Assembly (NCBI RefSeq): GCF_964340395.1
Contig: NC_135561.1
Location: forward strand, 10,062,732 to 10,122,731
Source of the DNA: Glandiceps talaboti
Lineage: Eukaryota; Hemichordata; Enteropneusta; Spengelidae
Direction of reading: 5' to 3'
DNA length: 60,000 bases
Of the stretch, positions 48,056 to 60,000 are shown in pieces. Each line of letters starts with the position of its first letter. Positions within the stretch are counted from its first letter, which is position 1. Below the pieces are notes generated by a model. It worked only from the letters and a program-made list of their open reading frames with translations, did not search any database and was not told the origin of the DNA. Position numbers and translations under genes: made by a program.

Positions 48056-51000
48056 CATGTGTGTTTGTACAATTGTGTGTCACGTTTTGCACTGTTTACA
48101 CACAAGATAAAAGAGTGTCAACTCTAGAATTTTTTATCAAATGTACTTAGATTCGTAAAAAAAAACTCAATAAATTATTTGAAAAACGACCTTTCTACTT
48201 CAGATGTATCGAACACATTCCTTTGCTTGGTCTGAGACTTATTTGTGACTTTGTAAGCTATGTGTGTAGGTTCATCAACTTGTCTCTCAACCTATCATCT
48301 GCCACAATCCCAAGTGTATGATTATCTTGGTCGATACATTATAAAACGGACTCTTAACGACGGTCCTGTTTTGGTGCAAAGCTAAAGACAACAACTTGAC
48401 AGTTTTAGCTACATAATTGAAACCCTAAACAAGAGATTACGATTGCGTGTTTACACTTCACATTTTCATTGATCGCATCCATGACTGGAAGTGCGGGGGC
48501 AGGGGTCTTTGTTGAATTCGTAGTCGTACGTGCGTAGTCAGTTAATTATGTAATATTATCAATGTCGACCCAATTGGCAAATTGCATGTTATTCCGATTA
48601 AGTGGTGTGAATTCTAAGTACGATTCCCTGCTTTCAGGCCTGTCATAAAGTATTTGCCTAACAATACCATAAAATGTGAAAATATTTTGTCAAGTTGAGC
48701 TTGTATCAATTCCGTTAGTTTAACCTACTCTCTTGGATATCAAAGAACTAGCATGCGGTTCGATACAAATTAAGCTACATGAAGGCTCCAAAACTAAGGT
48801 GAGCTATGATGTGTCCCCTGTTGAAAAAAAAAACACTCTAGTTCGCAGCTTGCGTTTTTGCCTTTTCTCCTTTATTGACCATTTTGAACGTTTCTTCATT
48901 TTACGCGTTCAAGCTTATTACAAGTGCTAGGGAATTCGAGTTTGTGTTATTTGATAATTGATATGAAGGACGAGAAAGAAACTCCTTAGAGGGGTTTATG
49001 TTACTGAGACAGGCAATTAGCACTGTTTTGTTGAAAACGGGGTACACACAAAACAAAATTTATGATGACAACTGTAAAAACAAATTGTAAAAAATCAAAA
49101 TTGCCTTCTACAGAAAAATATGAAAAATATGATATAATAATATATGCAGGTGTCAAATTTCATCATAATGTAAACAAACTATCCTTTAATGTTTTTAATG
49201 TTACGGGGAATATTAAAGGGACAAACTCGGAAAATTTGGAGTCAATATCTTTATTTTTAACAAAGTTACAACAATATTTCTACAATAAAGAATTGGATGA
49301 AAAATAGCCTAAACGACAAACACCAGGTTTAAAAAAAACAAAACGAAGTGCTCATTGACTTTAAATAAACCCGTACTGTAGTTCCTGATCGTTATGCTGT
49401 AAAATAGAATGTGACCGAATATAGATACTTAGGATATACAAAGTTTAACTCGCATTTAGGGCGAACACAGATTCCAGTCCTAATAATCATGCTTTGTTTG
49501 AAAACAATTATTGTCCATTAAGTTTTGCAGACTGACTTCCATCTTTGAATTTATTTGCATTTTCAACTGCACTGTTCTTACATCGTTTTATTCGACTAAC
49601 AACAAGAATGTACTGACTAAGCTTTAACTGACTTGAATATTTTTGTTTTATGGGTGGAAATAGAATCATGAGACCGTAAATATATAGATTCTGTGATGAA
49701 AGCATAGCATTAGGAATGGTGAATTGTAAATATCATATTTTGATACAATTTCGTTTCCAAAAGTTTAGAAGAGTAAAGATAAAGTCGGGTTTTGTACCTG
49801 CTTCCATTGATATCCTAAATATCACAATAGCTGAAGTACATATTTTCAGTAAAAAATGCTTTGTGCATCTATCGTGTAATTGTTAAATTTGCACACAATT
49901 TCATCAGATTTTAAGACATTTTGAGATCTTGTGTCCCACACAAAGTCCCCAGTGCAGGGCTTTTAGGCTAGCTAACACCAAAACCAAAACGTTTGACAAT
50001 GGTTATTATATCTGATTGTTAAAACTTTATTACGCATGACACCTTGAGTAAGAGATGTTTTCATGTTGTTGAATACGTGAGTTGGGGTATCGTACACAAT
50101 ATGTTGCAACTAACTATAAAGTTAGCTTCTTTTGATCACATCATCTTATAAATTGGAGATGAATCGATACGCATGCTTTCTACGAAACTGGATTGTGTTA
50201 CACGACTACACTGCAGTTTATCATATACTTTGTACAGAGACCAATATATAATGACCTATGATCACTCCATTTGTCCATCCATCACTATTCATACTGTTAC
50301 AAAGCTAAAGTTTCATGAACAATTATACAAATAGTAGCAGAATTGTCGCCCTTCAATGTAAACTCCCAAGCAATTCATATTGTCGGACCATTTTAAGCGC
50401 CGACGAACATTAAAACACACATTTTGATAAAGAAATGATCTATGTGAAATGTATTGATCGAAACCAAAAAGGCTATAACATATTTATTGTCATACTCCTT
50501 TCTTTTGCCGTGTTCTTTTCTTTGCTGTCCACAATCATCATATCCATGTGTCACGGTCTTACCGCTATATCAATGTTGTCCTACATTTGCCAACTTGTAA
50601 ATTCTTTCACACATCACCACATATAGCTGAATGACCTAAATATCACCAAACCTATCTGGTAGCAGGGAAGAGAACATGTGTTTTTCTAGACAGTAACCCT
50701 TCCTTTCCAAAGGTCAGAAATTCGATTCTGTGTGGTTAATGACATGGTTCTCCATCCATCATTTCTACTATTAAGCTAACAATATCATACTTGTAGATTA
50801 TTTTTTTACTGATTAATCCACTACAAATAAATTGCCCCAATAATCTTTTCATGTAGGCTTGTGTGGTTTCTAATTTTCTTGCGATCAATTGAAGTCGACA
50901 CTCTACATACCCCGACGTTTAATTTGTAAATGGTTATGCTATTCTACATCATTATGATAGTCCCGTCAGTATCTGAATATGCTAGTTTTATGCCAGCACC

Positions 51001-51135
51001 ACATTCAGTTATTTAATCTATTTACGTGTATATTTAGAGGATATCTGTCGAGAAGTTAAAACCAAAGAGCCAAAAACTACAAACAACTACGATCACAATG
51101 AGTGAAATTTAAGTTCAAAGTCAATATTGTGTTGC
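48056..51135. other. AT-rich region without supported features
   Basis: Several frames of 60-80 codons occur, such as 49062-49307, but they are AT-rich, lack splice context and have no recognised domain. I annotate no gene here. If gene F spans the region, it is intron. Confidence 0.45.
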
Positions 51136-51757
51136 GACCTCACCCCCCCCCCCCCGGGGGGGGGGCAACTCCATGGGTAACATTACGGGGGGGGGGGGCT
51201 CCTCACAAGCATTAAAACCCAAACTGTTGTGATACCACTTTTATGCAAAAAAGGATACCCTTTCTGATACCATTTTAATTAGTCTAAGTACAATCGAACT
51301 GTCCTTGTTCGCTGTGACCGTCTCAGTCCACTAGCACTCACTCTGTTGTCTTGTGTTGATGGCGGGACTACAAATCTGATAACCCCATCATCATCATCTA
51401 TATGTTGATTATGATCATTATGGTTCGGTTCTTGGATTTTTGGATGTTTTGCTGGAGACACACTTGAGTGTCTGGTTATGGTTGCACTTGCAGGAATATT
51501 GCATGCTAGCTGTACGTGATTAAAACCAGGGGTTTTCAGGGGAAGGTGGCCCTAGATCTGAAGTGGCATGAGCGACGAGAGAAGTTTTTCAAGGAAGAAA
51601 AACAGGCTGAAACACATAGTCTAATTTACAGACCCTTTCTGATACCAACACTTCATGAAAAGTATACCCTTTCTGATACCAATCAGCATAAAAAACGACC
51701 CCTTTCGGACCCTCCCCGTATAGCCGTCTATGGGAGTTGCCCGCCCCGAGACCTCAC
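51136..51757. mobile_element. Element with inverted ends and a possible 8-bp target duplication
   Basis: GACCTCAC occurs at 51136-51143 and 51750-51757. Between them the ends are inverted repeats: GGGGCAACTCC near the left end matches the complement of GGGAGTTGCCC near the right, and further inside GATACC...ACCCTTTCTGATACC on the left pairs with similar units on the right. An 8-bp duplication would fit hAT-type transposons. The left end has poly-C/poly-G runs. Inside, a minus-strand frame at 51279-51461 ends GLRRSQRTRTVRLYLD, a style seen at the end of some retroelement polyproteins, so the interior may be composite. Confidence 0.5.
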
Positions 51758-53565
51758 ATTTACTCATCTTGGCATTACATCAGTGTAGCATTGATATTAT
51801 AACTCACTCTTAGTATAAAGCTAGCAAATTCAGTATGGATTAGTTAATCATACTTCTCTTGATGTATTGTTCACGACTTTTGATCATTTCAATGTTAAGC
51901 AAATCGGCATTACCTTGTTGATGGCAAGTCAACCACAGTTTAGTTATATAATTTTCAAAGTTCAGCGACGTTGATGGCTAAAATGGGTCAACGACTTTTG
52001 GCGCAATTTTTGTGCTCTAAATTCCTTGAAATTGAGAAGGGCCGCCCAGCCATCTAAACATGTTTGTTCCAATTACAGTTTGCGTGGTCGTTCATGCCAG
52101 TATGGGGTAATCATACAATAATGCAGCTTAAGTTAAGGTGTCTTTTTATGTGTAGTCGCGCCAATTTCAACGTATTATCGGAACGATAGAACGCTCATGA
52201 TCTTCGAGAGAATCACAGAGGTATTCCATCCTAGTAACTGGTTTGGTAGATATAGCTAAGATGGCACTGTCAATGCTGTCGTGTGCCGAATGCCGTATGA
52301 AGACATAGAGGAACGAGAGACACGTAGGTAAGTTGACAAAATTATTTTAGTGAATTGACAAAATATTTTGTACCATTGTCATTATATGTATTCCATAACA
52401 GCAGACTGACTGAAAATGCTTGAAATGGTTAATTACACAGAAGTGAAGTTCATACATTGTGTCTCCGTTTTCACGACACTTTTTACGCACATTTCCATGA
52501 TTGGATTTTATCTAAATCATGTAACATTGACTGAGAAAAATGAAGAACGTATACAATAGAAGTGAGTGACGTGTAACAAAAGTACAGCATACTTAGCTCT
52601 TTCGTGACCTTACTCCTGATAGTGCATATGCATGTCTTCTGAATATTCATTAACTGATGTATTAAAGCAAAAACTTGGGAAAAGGCGGGAATACAACATA
52701 TGTGTATCTGATGTTGTAATCAATCCCGTTAGTAAACTGGCACACTTTATTAATCTAGTGATCTCGTATAAATAACATAGACATGTATGGAATTTGGTGA
52801 ACATACACTTTCACTATATTTTAGTTCAATCATCAACCAAGTAGTTAATTACTTGCTTACTTACTTACTTACATACTTACTTAATTAATTAATTAATTAA
52901 TTAATTAATTAATTAATTAACCAATTAATTAATTAACCAATTAATGAATCAATTGTAAATTCTTTTAAGATGGATGTGTATATATCTGTACGAGTAGGTT
53001 GATAGAACTACTAGATGTAGACACAGGAGACAGTGTTTGCTATTTGGAGGTTGTTAAAAGGATATATATTTTTATAATTCTATTATTTATTTGAGATGTC
53101 GTACAATATTTACGAACACTATAAAAACAAAGAACAAATTCACAAAGTTCCGTAACATTTACAAATCAACTATTCATTTCAGTACATTTTCTCTAAAATT
53201 ACTAAGACCGGTAAATATGCTGGTATTTTGCAAGATATTGATAAAATTGAATGTCCTAGGTAAAAACGAGTTTTTCCTTTTGTGTGCAATTAAAACGGGT
53301 CACTTCAAAAGTGTAGTGTTAACGGTGCTTCCTAGATCCTGGAGGGAAAATGAAACGGAAACCTGGGAACAATATACATTGGGTTAATTAAAAGAGCCGT
53401 TTCCCTCGAGATTGAAGGCTTTAAAATACTGATAAAAGATTACTGTAATCTTACTTTACTTCATGTTTATATATATTGTATAAATGTGTTGATTCTTGAA
53501 CAGGCAATTAACACATACACGGCTATTACATATAGTAATTAGTGTGTTATATATACTATCTGTAG
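51758..53565. other. Region without supported genes
   Basis: The only clear structure is a (TTAC)/(TTAA) tetranucleotide array at about 52852-52950. A frame of 98 codons at 53091-53387 is AT-rich and unsupported. Confidence 0.45.
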
Positions 53566-53676
53566 GCTCCACAATGATGGACGTTGTTGAAAACATCGTC
53601 AGCAAATTATACAGATTGAACCTGCTGAATAAGAAGATAGAAGATTCGACCCTAAAAAATATTGAGAGGAGTTTCG
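53566..53676 (+). CDS. Possible partial ubiquitin-like exon of gene F
   Basis: An acceptor (ATCTGTAG) and donor (GTACGT) enclose 111 bases, a phase 1-1 exon of 37 codons. It begins GSTMMDVVENIVSKLY, which resembles the middle helix of the Ubl domains in genes A and B (DSILDVVERIRARLDDFHL in gene B). All other Ubl exons are 271-351 bases, so this would be only the centre of a domain: a shortened Ubl2 of gene F or a relic. It lies on the correct strand and in compatible phase between 34865-35135 and 57479-57775. Confidence 0.35.
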
Positions 53677-56600
53677 GTACGTCACAGTTATTTACCTTTT
53701 TACACCTCTCATCATAAAAATTTAAAACAAAGCATCAGTATTCACAGTTTGTAATCATTCTTTCAAGAAAAAAGAAACGTTTACAAAAATAGCGCGCGTT
53801 TTACATGTATTCATTTACTTTGACTGAAAATGCCATGTGTTGACGTGATACTGACTGCGTTGACCTTCATCAGTACTGGTGCGATACAGTTACATCGGAT
53901 CGGATGACACTGCATGCACTCAGGACTAAATATAGTCACTCCTATTCAATCGACCATGAACATATACAAATAGTTTACATTGTAAGTACGTTCAGTGTGT
54001 TTCACAGACATTAGTAGGACTTTTCTATATTACTTTGTTTCGGATAGATACAGTTACTGTATATTACCAAATAATATGGGTACATTTCTCGCGTAATTGT
54101 TGCTGGAAATGTAATTCATATGTTTTAAAATAATTACCTAAAAATCATCACTTAGATAAGTAAGTAAAAGTTGTATTTGTGTAACTTGTTATTGTTTTCC
54201 TAATACTAAAGATAATTAAACTATGACATCTTTTACTTCGCAGAAACTACAGAGACGGTTGACAGTTAATCGGCCAAGAAGAAAATAATATTTTATAAGA
54301 CAGTGCTATATATGAGTTCTGATGACGACGAATCGGAATGGGAAATTTGGAAGTAACACAAGATGAACTAGATGACATTGTGTAGCAAACGAACAATCAA
54401 TGAATTGCATGTTAAGGGAGAGTTCATTTTTACGGCTGGGGATGTGCCGGGAATTGTTTGTGTTGTACTGAAACAGACTTTTCCCCTTGTGAGCCCTTCC
54501 GAAAGAAGCCCCACCCCTAAATGAAAACAATTACTATTTTAAAAAAAACAACAACAAAAAACGTTAAAAGCAATCTCCAAGTGTATGCCATGGGGTGTTT
54601 ATAATTACCGAAGGCGATGGTGTTGAATAGCCAAAGAATACTGGAATATGGTCTTCAACACCTCAATTATTTAGTAATTCAAAAATTATTCTACAGCACA
54701 ATGTTGTTGTCCCAATTTTAACGATATTGTATACATTGTAGATTTGCTGACATAATGATGTACATGACAAATTCTAGCCAAACGTTTTTACTTGAGTTTA
54801 TTGGGCACTATCCAGTTTTCAATTTATTACACATGCGCGTACGTGTGTGTGTGTGTGTGTGTGTGTGTAAAGATAAACTATTAATGGAAGGTTATAACCT
54901 GCCTCATAATTGTACATAAGTAAATGCACCTTACATAATTGCGGCAAAGCTGAAACATTTTTTTTCTTCAAATTTACAAGGTTAATAACTGCTCCTGGGG
55001 CTTAGTTTGATTCGGAGAGGCAAAACTCAATATCGGAATAAGTCAAACCGTCCCACCGATCTGCTTTGTAAAAGTGATGACTTAGCCCCCCCCCCCACCG
55101 GCCGTAAAACTGAATTTGCCCTAAAATGCTTTGAACAAATTTAGGTAAAGTTTGAGGGAAGGGAGGGTGTTTTAAAGTGGCACAAGCTGAGTTTGTAAGC
55201 ATATTACTCAAGTGAAAATACTTTAACAAACCACATTCCAGTGCATTGTTAATATTAATGCATGTCGTTTCCCATGACATTACGATTGTCTTCTGCCATC
55301 GTTAGAACAGTTGATTACATAGTGCTGATTTCCTGAACATGTTTTTATATCATTACGTATTATAAATGAAATCATCGGATATTTTTTTTAATTATATCAT
55401 GACAACCATGTTTGAGTTCAGTCAATCACAAGTGGTGGTGGTGGTTAAGTGTGCTTCAGTAAGTACAATACTGCAAAAATTACACCGAAGTACTTATAAA
55501 CTCAGCTTGTGCCCTTCAAGTCTAAGGCGAAAACTATTAGTGTTTCCCATATTTTGTCTTCACTCTCTTCAGGTTATATTGTTAAATTTATTGTATTGAA
55601 TTACGTGTAAACGTTTCACTAATTTTCCATAATGTGCATATAGAGATATGGCAATAATGTAAATATCTGACCAAACTGCCAGTGTGTATGTAGTTCTACA
55701 AGAGTTTACATATATCATATATTGTGCTAGACAACCACGGTGCATTTTACCAAGTTTGCACATTGAGCCAATTTACTAGCTGTAATTCTGGGCATGTCAG
55801 TGCCTTTAACTTTGATATTGTTAGTATTGGTATTTTATGTCAGTAACTAAAGAGAAGGAAGGGCTTGTTAATTATTTGTCTATTTTCGAAGAACTTTTGT
55901 ATTGTTTTTGTGAAGAAAAAAACTTAAACTAGAAATGAAAGCGATCGCTTATTATCGGAGACGATATATTACGGCCGCTAAGAGTTCACTAAAGTTAAAT
56001 GAACTCAATTCTTCAGTATGAAGTTGATCGAGGTCAGTGTCAATGCAACCGAAACATTAATACTATCAAATTATGATAGTTTCAAAATAGCATAGTTCAC
56101 TCTCATTATCATTTATCATATTATTCTGATTCTTTTGTTTTACCGGCTATTGCTTATGTCTCCTTTGATCATCAAAAGAGGGCGTACAACTATTTGTGAC
56201 GAGTTAATAACTTGACGAAAAGGAAGTGATTTAAGAGATTGTCGTAGAGGTCGCTGCATTGATGAGCAACTATTTCTTGAATGGGAATTTATGAGTATAC
56301 ACTTGATGTCACAATACAGCATTCGTGTGAATAGATTAGCAAACACAATAGATCAGTTATTCAGAGAAAGGTACCTACATATAAATAGCAAGTGACAACT
56401 AGATATAGATAATTGTTTCACATATTTCTTTTCTTCTCTGTTTTGTAATGGTTTAGATAATCACCTCTGGAGTACACACCTTCAATAAATTATTCTAATT
56501 ATTAATTAATAACGTGTTTGTGTAATCATTTATGCAAATGTATGCATCGGGTATGAAAGATATTCGTGAGTATTCGTATGGGTATGCCTATAGTATTCTC

Positions 56601-57234
56601 ATCAGTTTACGTTAATAATACGTTTACATACCCCTGAATATGCCCTGATTATGGTTAAAATACGCCCATATTCCTATCATAAGGCATGTATTCACATCCT
56701 ATTCATAGGCGTATGCTAAGATATTCATGGTGAGAATATGATGTGAATATTATGTGTAAAAGTGGTTCATCTTCTCATCGTTTTTCATGCTATTCTTATG
56801 AACATACGTCGACTCCAAATTCTTAGCATACGTGTGCATATGTCTGAATAGTAGGATATGCCACTAGATATTTACTACAAATGCAAACGTTTTCGTATGC
56901 GAATATGTAACATTTGGTGTAGTGTGTGTATTATCATAGTAGTCATTTAACTTCTCCTTGTGAATTGCGAACTATACAAACTTTCAGGAAGCAATTTACA
57001 TGTACATCAGAGTGATGATTACGACATATATTTGAGGTCACTACACAGGAAGTGAAAACTGTGATTAAAGGCTTCGTTTAGATTAGGATTACAATTTAGG
57101 GGATGCGTCACAAATAGTTGTCTAACAGAATAAAGTTGTCTAGCACGAAAGAATTCTACTATGTATATATAATTCTTATAATAGAGGGTAAAAGTAATGT
57201 GTAAACTTCGGACTGAATCGTGGGCCTTTTGATG

Positions 57235-57281
<47 letters not shown>

Positions 57282-57282
57282 T

Positions 57283-57327
<45 letters not shown>

Positions 57328-57478
57328 GTCATGTCCGTCTGTATGTACACCCGACATCTGAAAAGACACTGGACTGATTATAAATTGTATAGTTATACAG
57401 TTTTATGATGTATAATGGGATCATACTGTATTTCTCTCCCTTTTTGTTTCATATTGATATATTTTGATTTTTTTGAAG
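53677..57478. other. Region between the partial Ubl exon and the Ubl3 exon of gene F
   Basis: No exon was recognised. It contains GT arrays at about 54840-54868 and 57238-57325, and at 56530-56910 a stretch rich in GTATGC and GAATATG that resembles 36480-36970 in inverted orientation. Confidence 0.45.
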
Positions 57479-57775
57479 GCGTACAGTGCCTTGTGAGGTA
57501 TGTGAATTCTGAAAAGCCAGTCAAATTCTCTTGCAAACCACAAGAAAGAGTGTCAGATTTAATGGGTAAAATCCGATCTCAGATGGGAGAGTTTCATCTG
57601 AAAAGGCACGATGCAAGACAAGAGAAAGATTCTAGGAACGAAATCATCTTAAAGATTTCAAACGAATCTGGGCACAAAGGCAAACGCGTCAATCGTTATG
57701 AAACCATTGGTAATTTGGAGAATACAGACTTGGAGTTCTTCTTTCAGAAATTGGGGACTAAACCCACATGTACAG
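57479..57775 (+). CDS. Gene F exon: ubiquitin-like domain 3
   Basis: This exon has a clear acceptor (TTTTTTTGAAG) and donor (GTAAGG), length 297 with phase 1 at both ends. It encodes a Ubl domain closely related to Ubl3 of gene A: CLVRYVNSEKP, then KIRSQMGEFHL against QIRKRMGEFRL in gene A, and DLEFFFQKLG against KLEFSFQSLA. In gene A this domain directly precedes the GTPase exons, so the P-loop exon should follow; it was not found before 60000. I link it to 34865-35135 because of strand, phase and domain order, but it could belong to a separate gene. Confidence 0.7.
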
Positions 57776-60000
57776 GTAAGGTTATTTCTTAGTCATAGTG
57801 TGATATATTCAAGAATAGGCGTATCATTTGAGCCCTTCATTTGCATTTACGTATCGAAATATACACAAAATCTTCCTAATATCTTAGAACATCCGGGATA
57901 CTTCCCATGAAGTGGGCCTTATACTACATCACACATTCGAAATATAGCAGTTGTCATGAATTGCCCAATTATGTTTACAGAATGAAACAACTATTTCCCA
58001 ACATCAGATCAAGGGCATGAGGCAACAATTCTGGTGTCTATAACAATATTGAATAACGTGGTTATAGACAACATCAACACGTTCCATCAAGTTATTGTTT
58101 ATCATTATTTCAGTATCTTGAATCGCTAATCAATATCTAATTATAATACACAGAGAAACACATATATTTAACTCGATCGAATCGCGCTGGAATACAGAAT
58201 ACAGGGGATGCTGCGCTGTGTAGTGTACCGATTGAATAGCGCCCTCAACGGTCATAGAATTTCCTTCTCTGTCTTGTCGCGCGATCGCGAGAACGAGATC
58301 GAATGATTCGAATCTTGGAATTTGAAAATTCAACCTCCACGAGCTGAGCATTTGCATATAATATGCTGTTTCGGCAATCTGTTTTACTGTCCCGCAAACG
58401 CCAAAATGTACTGAAACATGCGAAATATATATCTCACCACAAGAGGGCAGCAGGTGGTATCAAGCTTCGAGAGAAAATTCATTGGTCACGTTGTTCGATT
58501 TGAGCTCGAGCCACGCTATGCAGCAGAGCGCGTCAGCTGTCGCGAGCGCACTAATTGATTCTTATTTTGTGTTCTACGTTCTTTCCGTTACAAGTTGGAA
58601 TGCGCGTGCATTCTTATGTGATGTAAGTTTTCCGTTACTAGTTGAAACACTCATTCATATAAAGTATAGAGTTCCCAGTGTATCCTACTACTTTCTTGTA
58701 TCGTCATTACTATCACTGCTGTTTTCGAACCCCTTTTCTATTGTGAGTCATCCACACACATCAACATCTTGAAATGGTCAATTTTATTTTACTGTTTTTT
58801 TAAACACTGGGACCATACTAATAAAATTCATTTGATACAAATTGTTATGTGTCCCTTTTTACCTTCCGTAAGGAAGGATATCTATTAGGGATGAAAAGTC
58901 TGTGTCTGTATCACCATTTTCTAAAAAAACGGCTGGCTCTATTCAAACGAAACTTTGTAGACGTTGTCCGTAGGGTAATGGCAAGAACCAATTAGGTTTT
59001 GGTAAATATTCCATGAATATCAATGAGCAATTTACGTAAATAATGGTTTTCGGTAATTAGGCTATATCTCAAGAGTGCATGCTTCAAATTCATTATAATT
59101 TGATACATACATTTGCGATACCAAAGCGCAACTGTCTGAAATATTATTGATGTAGCTTTTATTTTTAATAATTTATTGGCATATTTCGGTAATTAGATGC
59201 CAGGGCCACACAAAAGAAAGTTGTTTGTTGTTTCTGGTCAGAAAACTTTGCCATAAGTGGTGTGACAACGCGAACTTTTTGTTAATTGTTCATGATAGTT
59301 CTGCAGTTGTCTTCCCTGAAGTAGTAGTTGATGTAGGGAGAGTTATTTTGTGTTTCCCTTGGATCTGCACTCTGCATTGACTGGACAAACACAAGAAAAA
59401 AGAAGATAGAGCTTGGCCTTAAAATAGGTTTACAATGAGCGAGGAGTTCACAAACAGGTTAAATATTTATCATCGTTTCATTTTCGTCAAATATGGACAT
59501 ATCATTTTCAAATTTCACACACTCATGTGAGATGAATAAAGAGAAATCGTATCTTTTTAGATTTTCGATTAGAAGTTTAGGAAGTATATTATACTGACCT
59601 CGAACCATCTCCTTTTTACTGCGATTTCTCCTGATAACAAACTACCGCTGTTTGTTGTAAGGCTTTTAATCGATTATCTAGCTTGGTATCTCAGGAAATG
59701 AATACACTCTCACATATTTATCAAGTTAATAATCTATAATTTATACTGAAATGTATGTGGTCAAAATAGGGAAAATAGACCAAGCCTAGCCTACGAAGAA
59801 AATTTTGCAACAATGTATCTATAATGGTGACCTATACATTGACCTGTATATAATTAGTGTACAGTGAGGGCACGCCACTCAAGCCACCCAACAAAATCTT
59901 GACAATTTTCGCGTAGTGATTAAAGGAGTGTGAAATAGTCTACATGCAACGAGTACACAAACCGACTTGTAAAGTCGTGCTGGGACAGAAGGAATTCGAA
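57776..60000. other. Downstream of the gene F Ubl3 exon, no GTPase exon found
   Basis: In gene A the P-loop exon lies 1.07 kb behind the Ubl3 exon. Over the 2.2 kb present here I found no sequence encoding a GHGKSS-like P-loop behind an acceptor. A stretch at about 58850-59200 has the look of an interspersed repeat but was not identified. The rest of gene F may lie beyond the window. Confidence 0.4.

Noticed and set aside
49062-49307. 81-codon frame as a possible gene
   Set aside because: It is Lys/Asn/Ile-rich as expected from AT-rich DNA, and has no recognised domain, splice sites or paralog.
55366-55599. Frame with VVVVVKCASVSTILQKL considered as another Ubl exon
   Set aside because: The likeness to Ubl strands is slight, part comes from a GTG repeat, and no suitable acceptor and donor in phase 1 enclose it.

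Overview
The window looks like an AT-rich animal nuclear genome, most likely a marine invertebrate. Genes are split by GT-AG introns, microsatellites such as (TATG)n, (GATT)n, (CT)n and (TA)n are abundant, long minisatellite arrays occur, and there is a fragment that looks like a Penelope-like retroelement. I cannot fix the phylum. No bacterial, organellar, tRNA or rRNA features were recognised. All exon structures below were built by hand from open frames, GT/AG sites, matching intron phases and comparison between paralogs inside the window.

Two gene families fill 0.8-35 kb. Family 1 (genes A, B and F) has consecutive ubiquitin-like (Ubl) domains, one per exon, followed by a P-loop GTPase split over three exons that resembles the IFI44/IFI44L group. 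Gene A (783-5400) is intact with three Ubl domains. Gene B (6902-11566) has four Ubl exons, but an in-frame TAG lies exactly at the splice donor before the GTPase exons. Gene F begins at 34865 and has a matching Ubl3 exon at 57479-57775; its GTPase would lie beyond the window.

Family 2 (genes C, D and E) has three coding exons in each member: an N-terminal alpha/beta region with a TIR-like pattern, a second exon with two similar strand-loop motifs and a conserved HCxxC motif, and a last exon ending in C-terminal membrane segments. C (13357-15895) and D (18734-21326) are on the plus strand; E (23402-25652) is on the minus strand. I could not assign family 2 to a known family by eye.

A segmental duplication links 18345-27530 (copy A, with D and E intact) to 28406-34405 (copy B). 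Copy B holds decayed pieces of D and E, several large deletions, an expanded microsatellite where exon 1 of E should be, and a palindromic insertion for which copy A is the empty site.

From 35 to 57 kb, apparently inside the first introns of gene F, the sequence is mainly repeats: degenerate arrays at 38.0-39.3 kb, a 94/188-bp array next to a 62-bp array (39.7-43.0 kb), a 156-bp array that stays open on the minus strand (43.1-44.3 kb), (TA)n, the Penelope-like fragment at 47.4 kb and an element with possible 8-bp target duplications at 51.1-51.8 kb.

The interferon-inducible character of vertebrate IFI44 proteins, the TIR-like pattern of family 2 and the paralog turnover together suggest an innate-immune cluster. 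That role is inferred; only the gene structures and motifs are seen directly.
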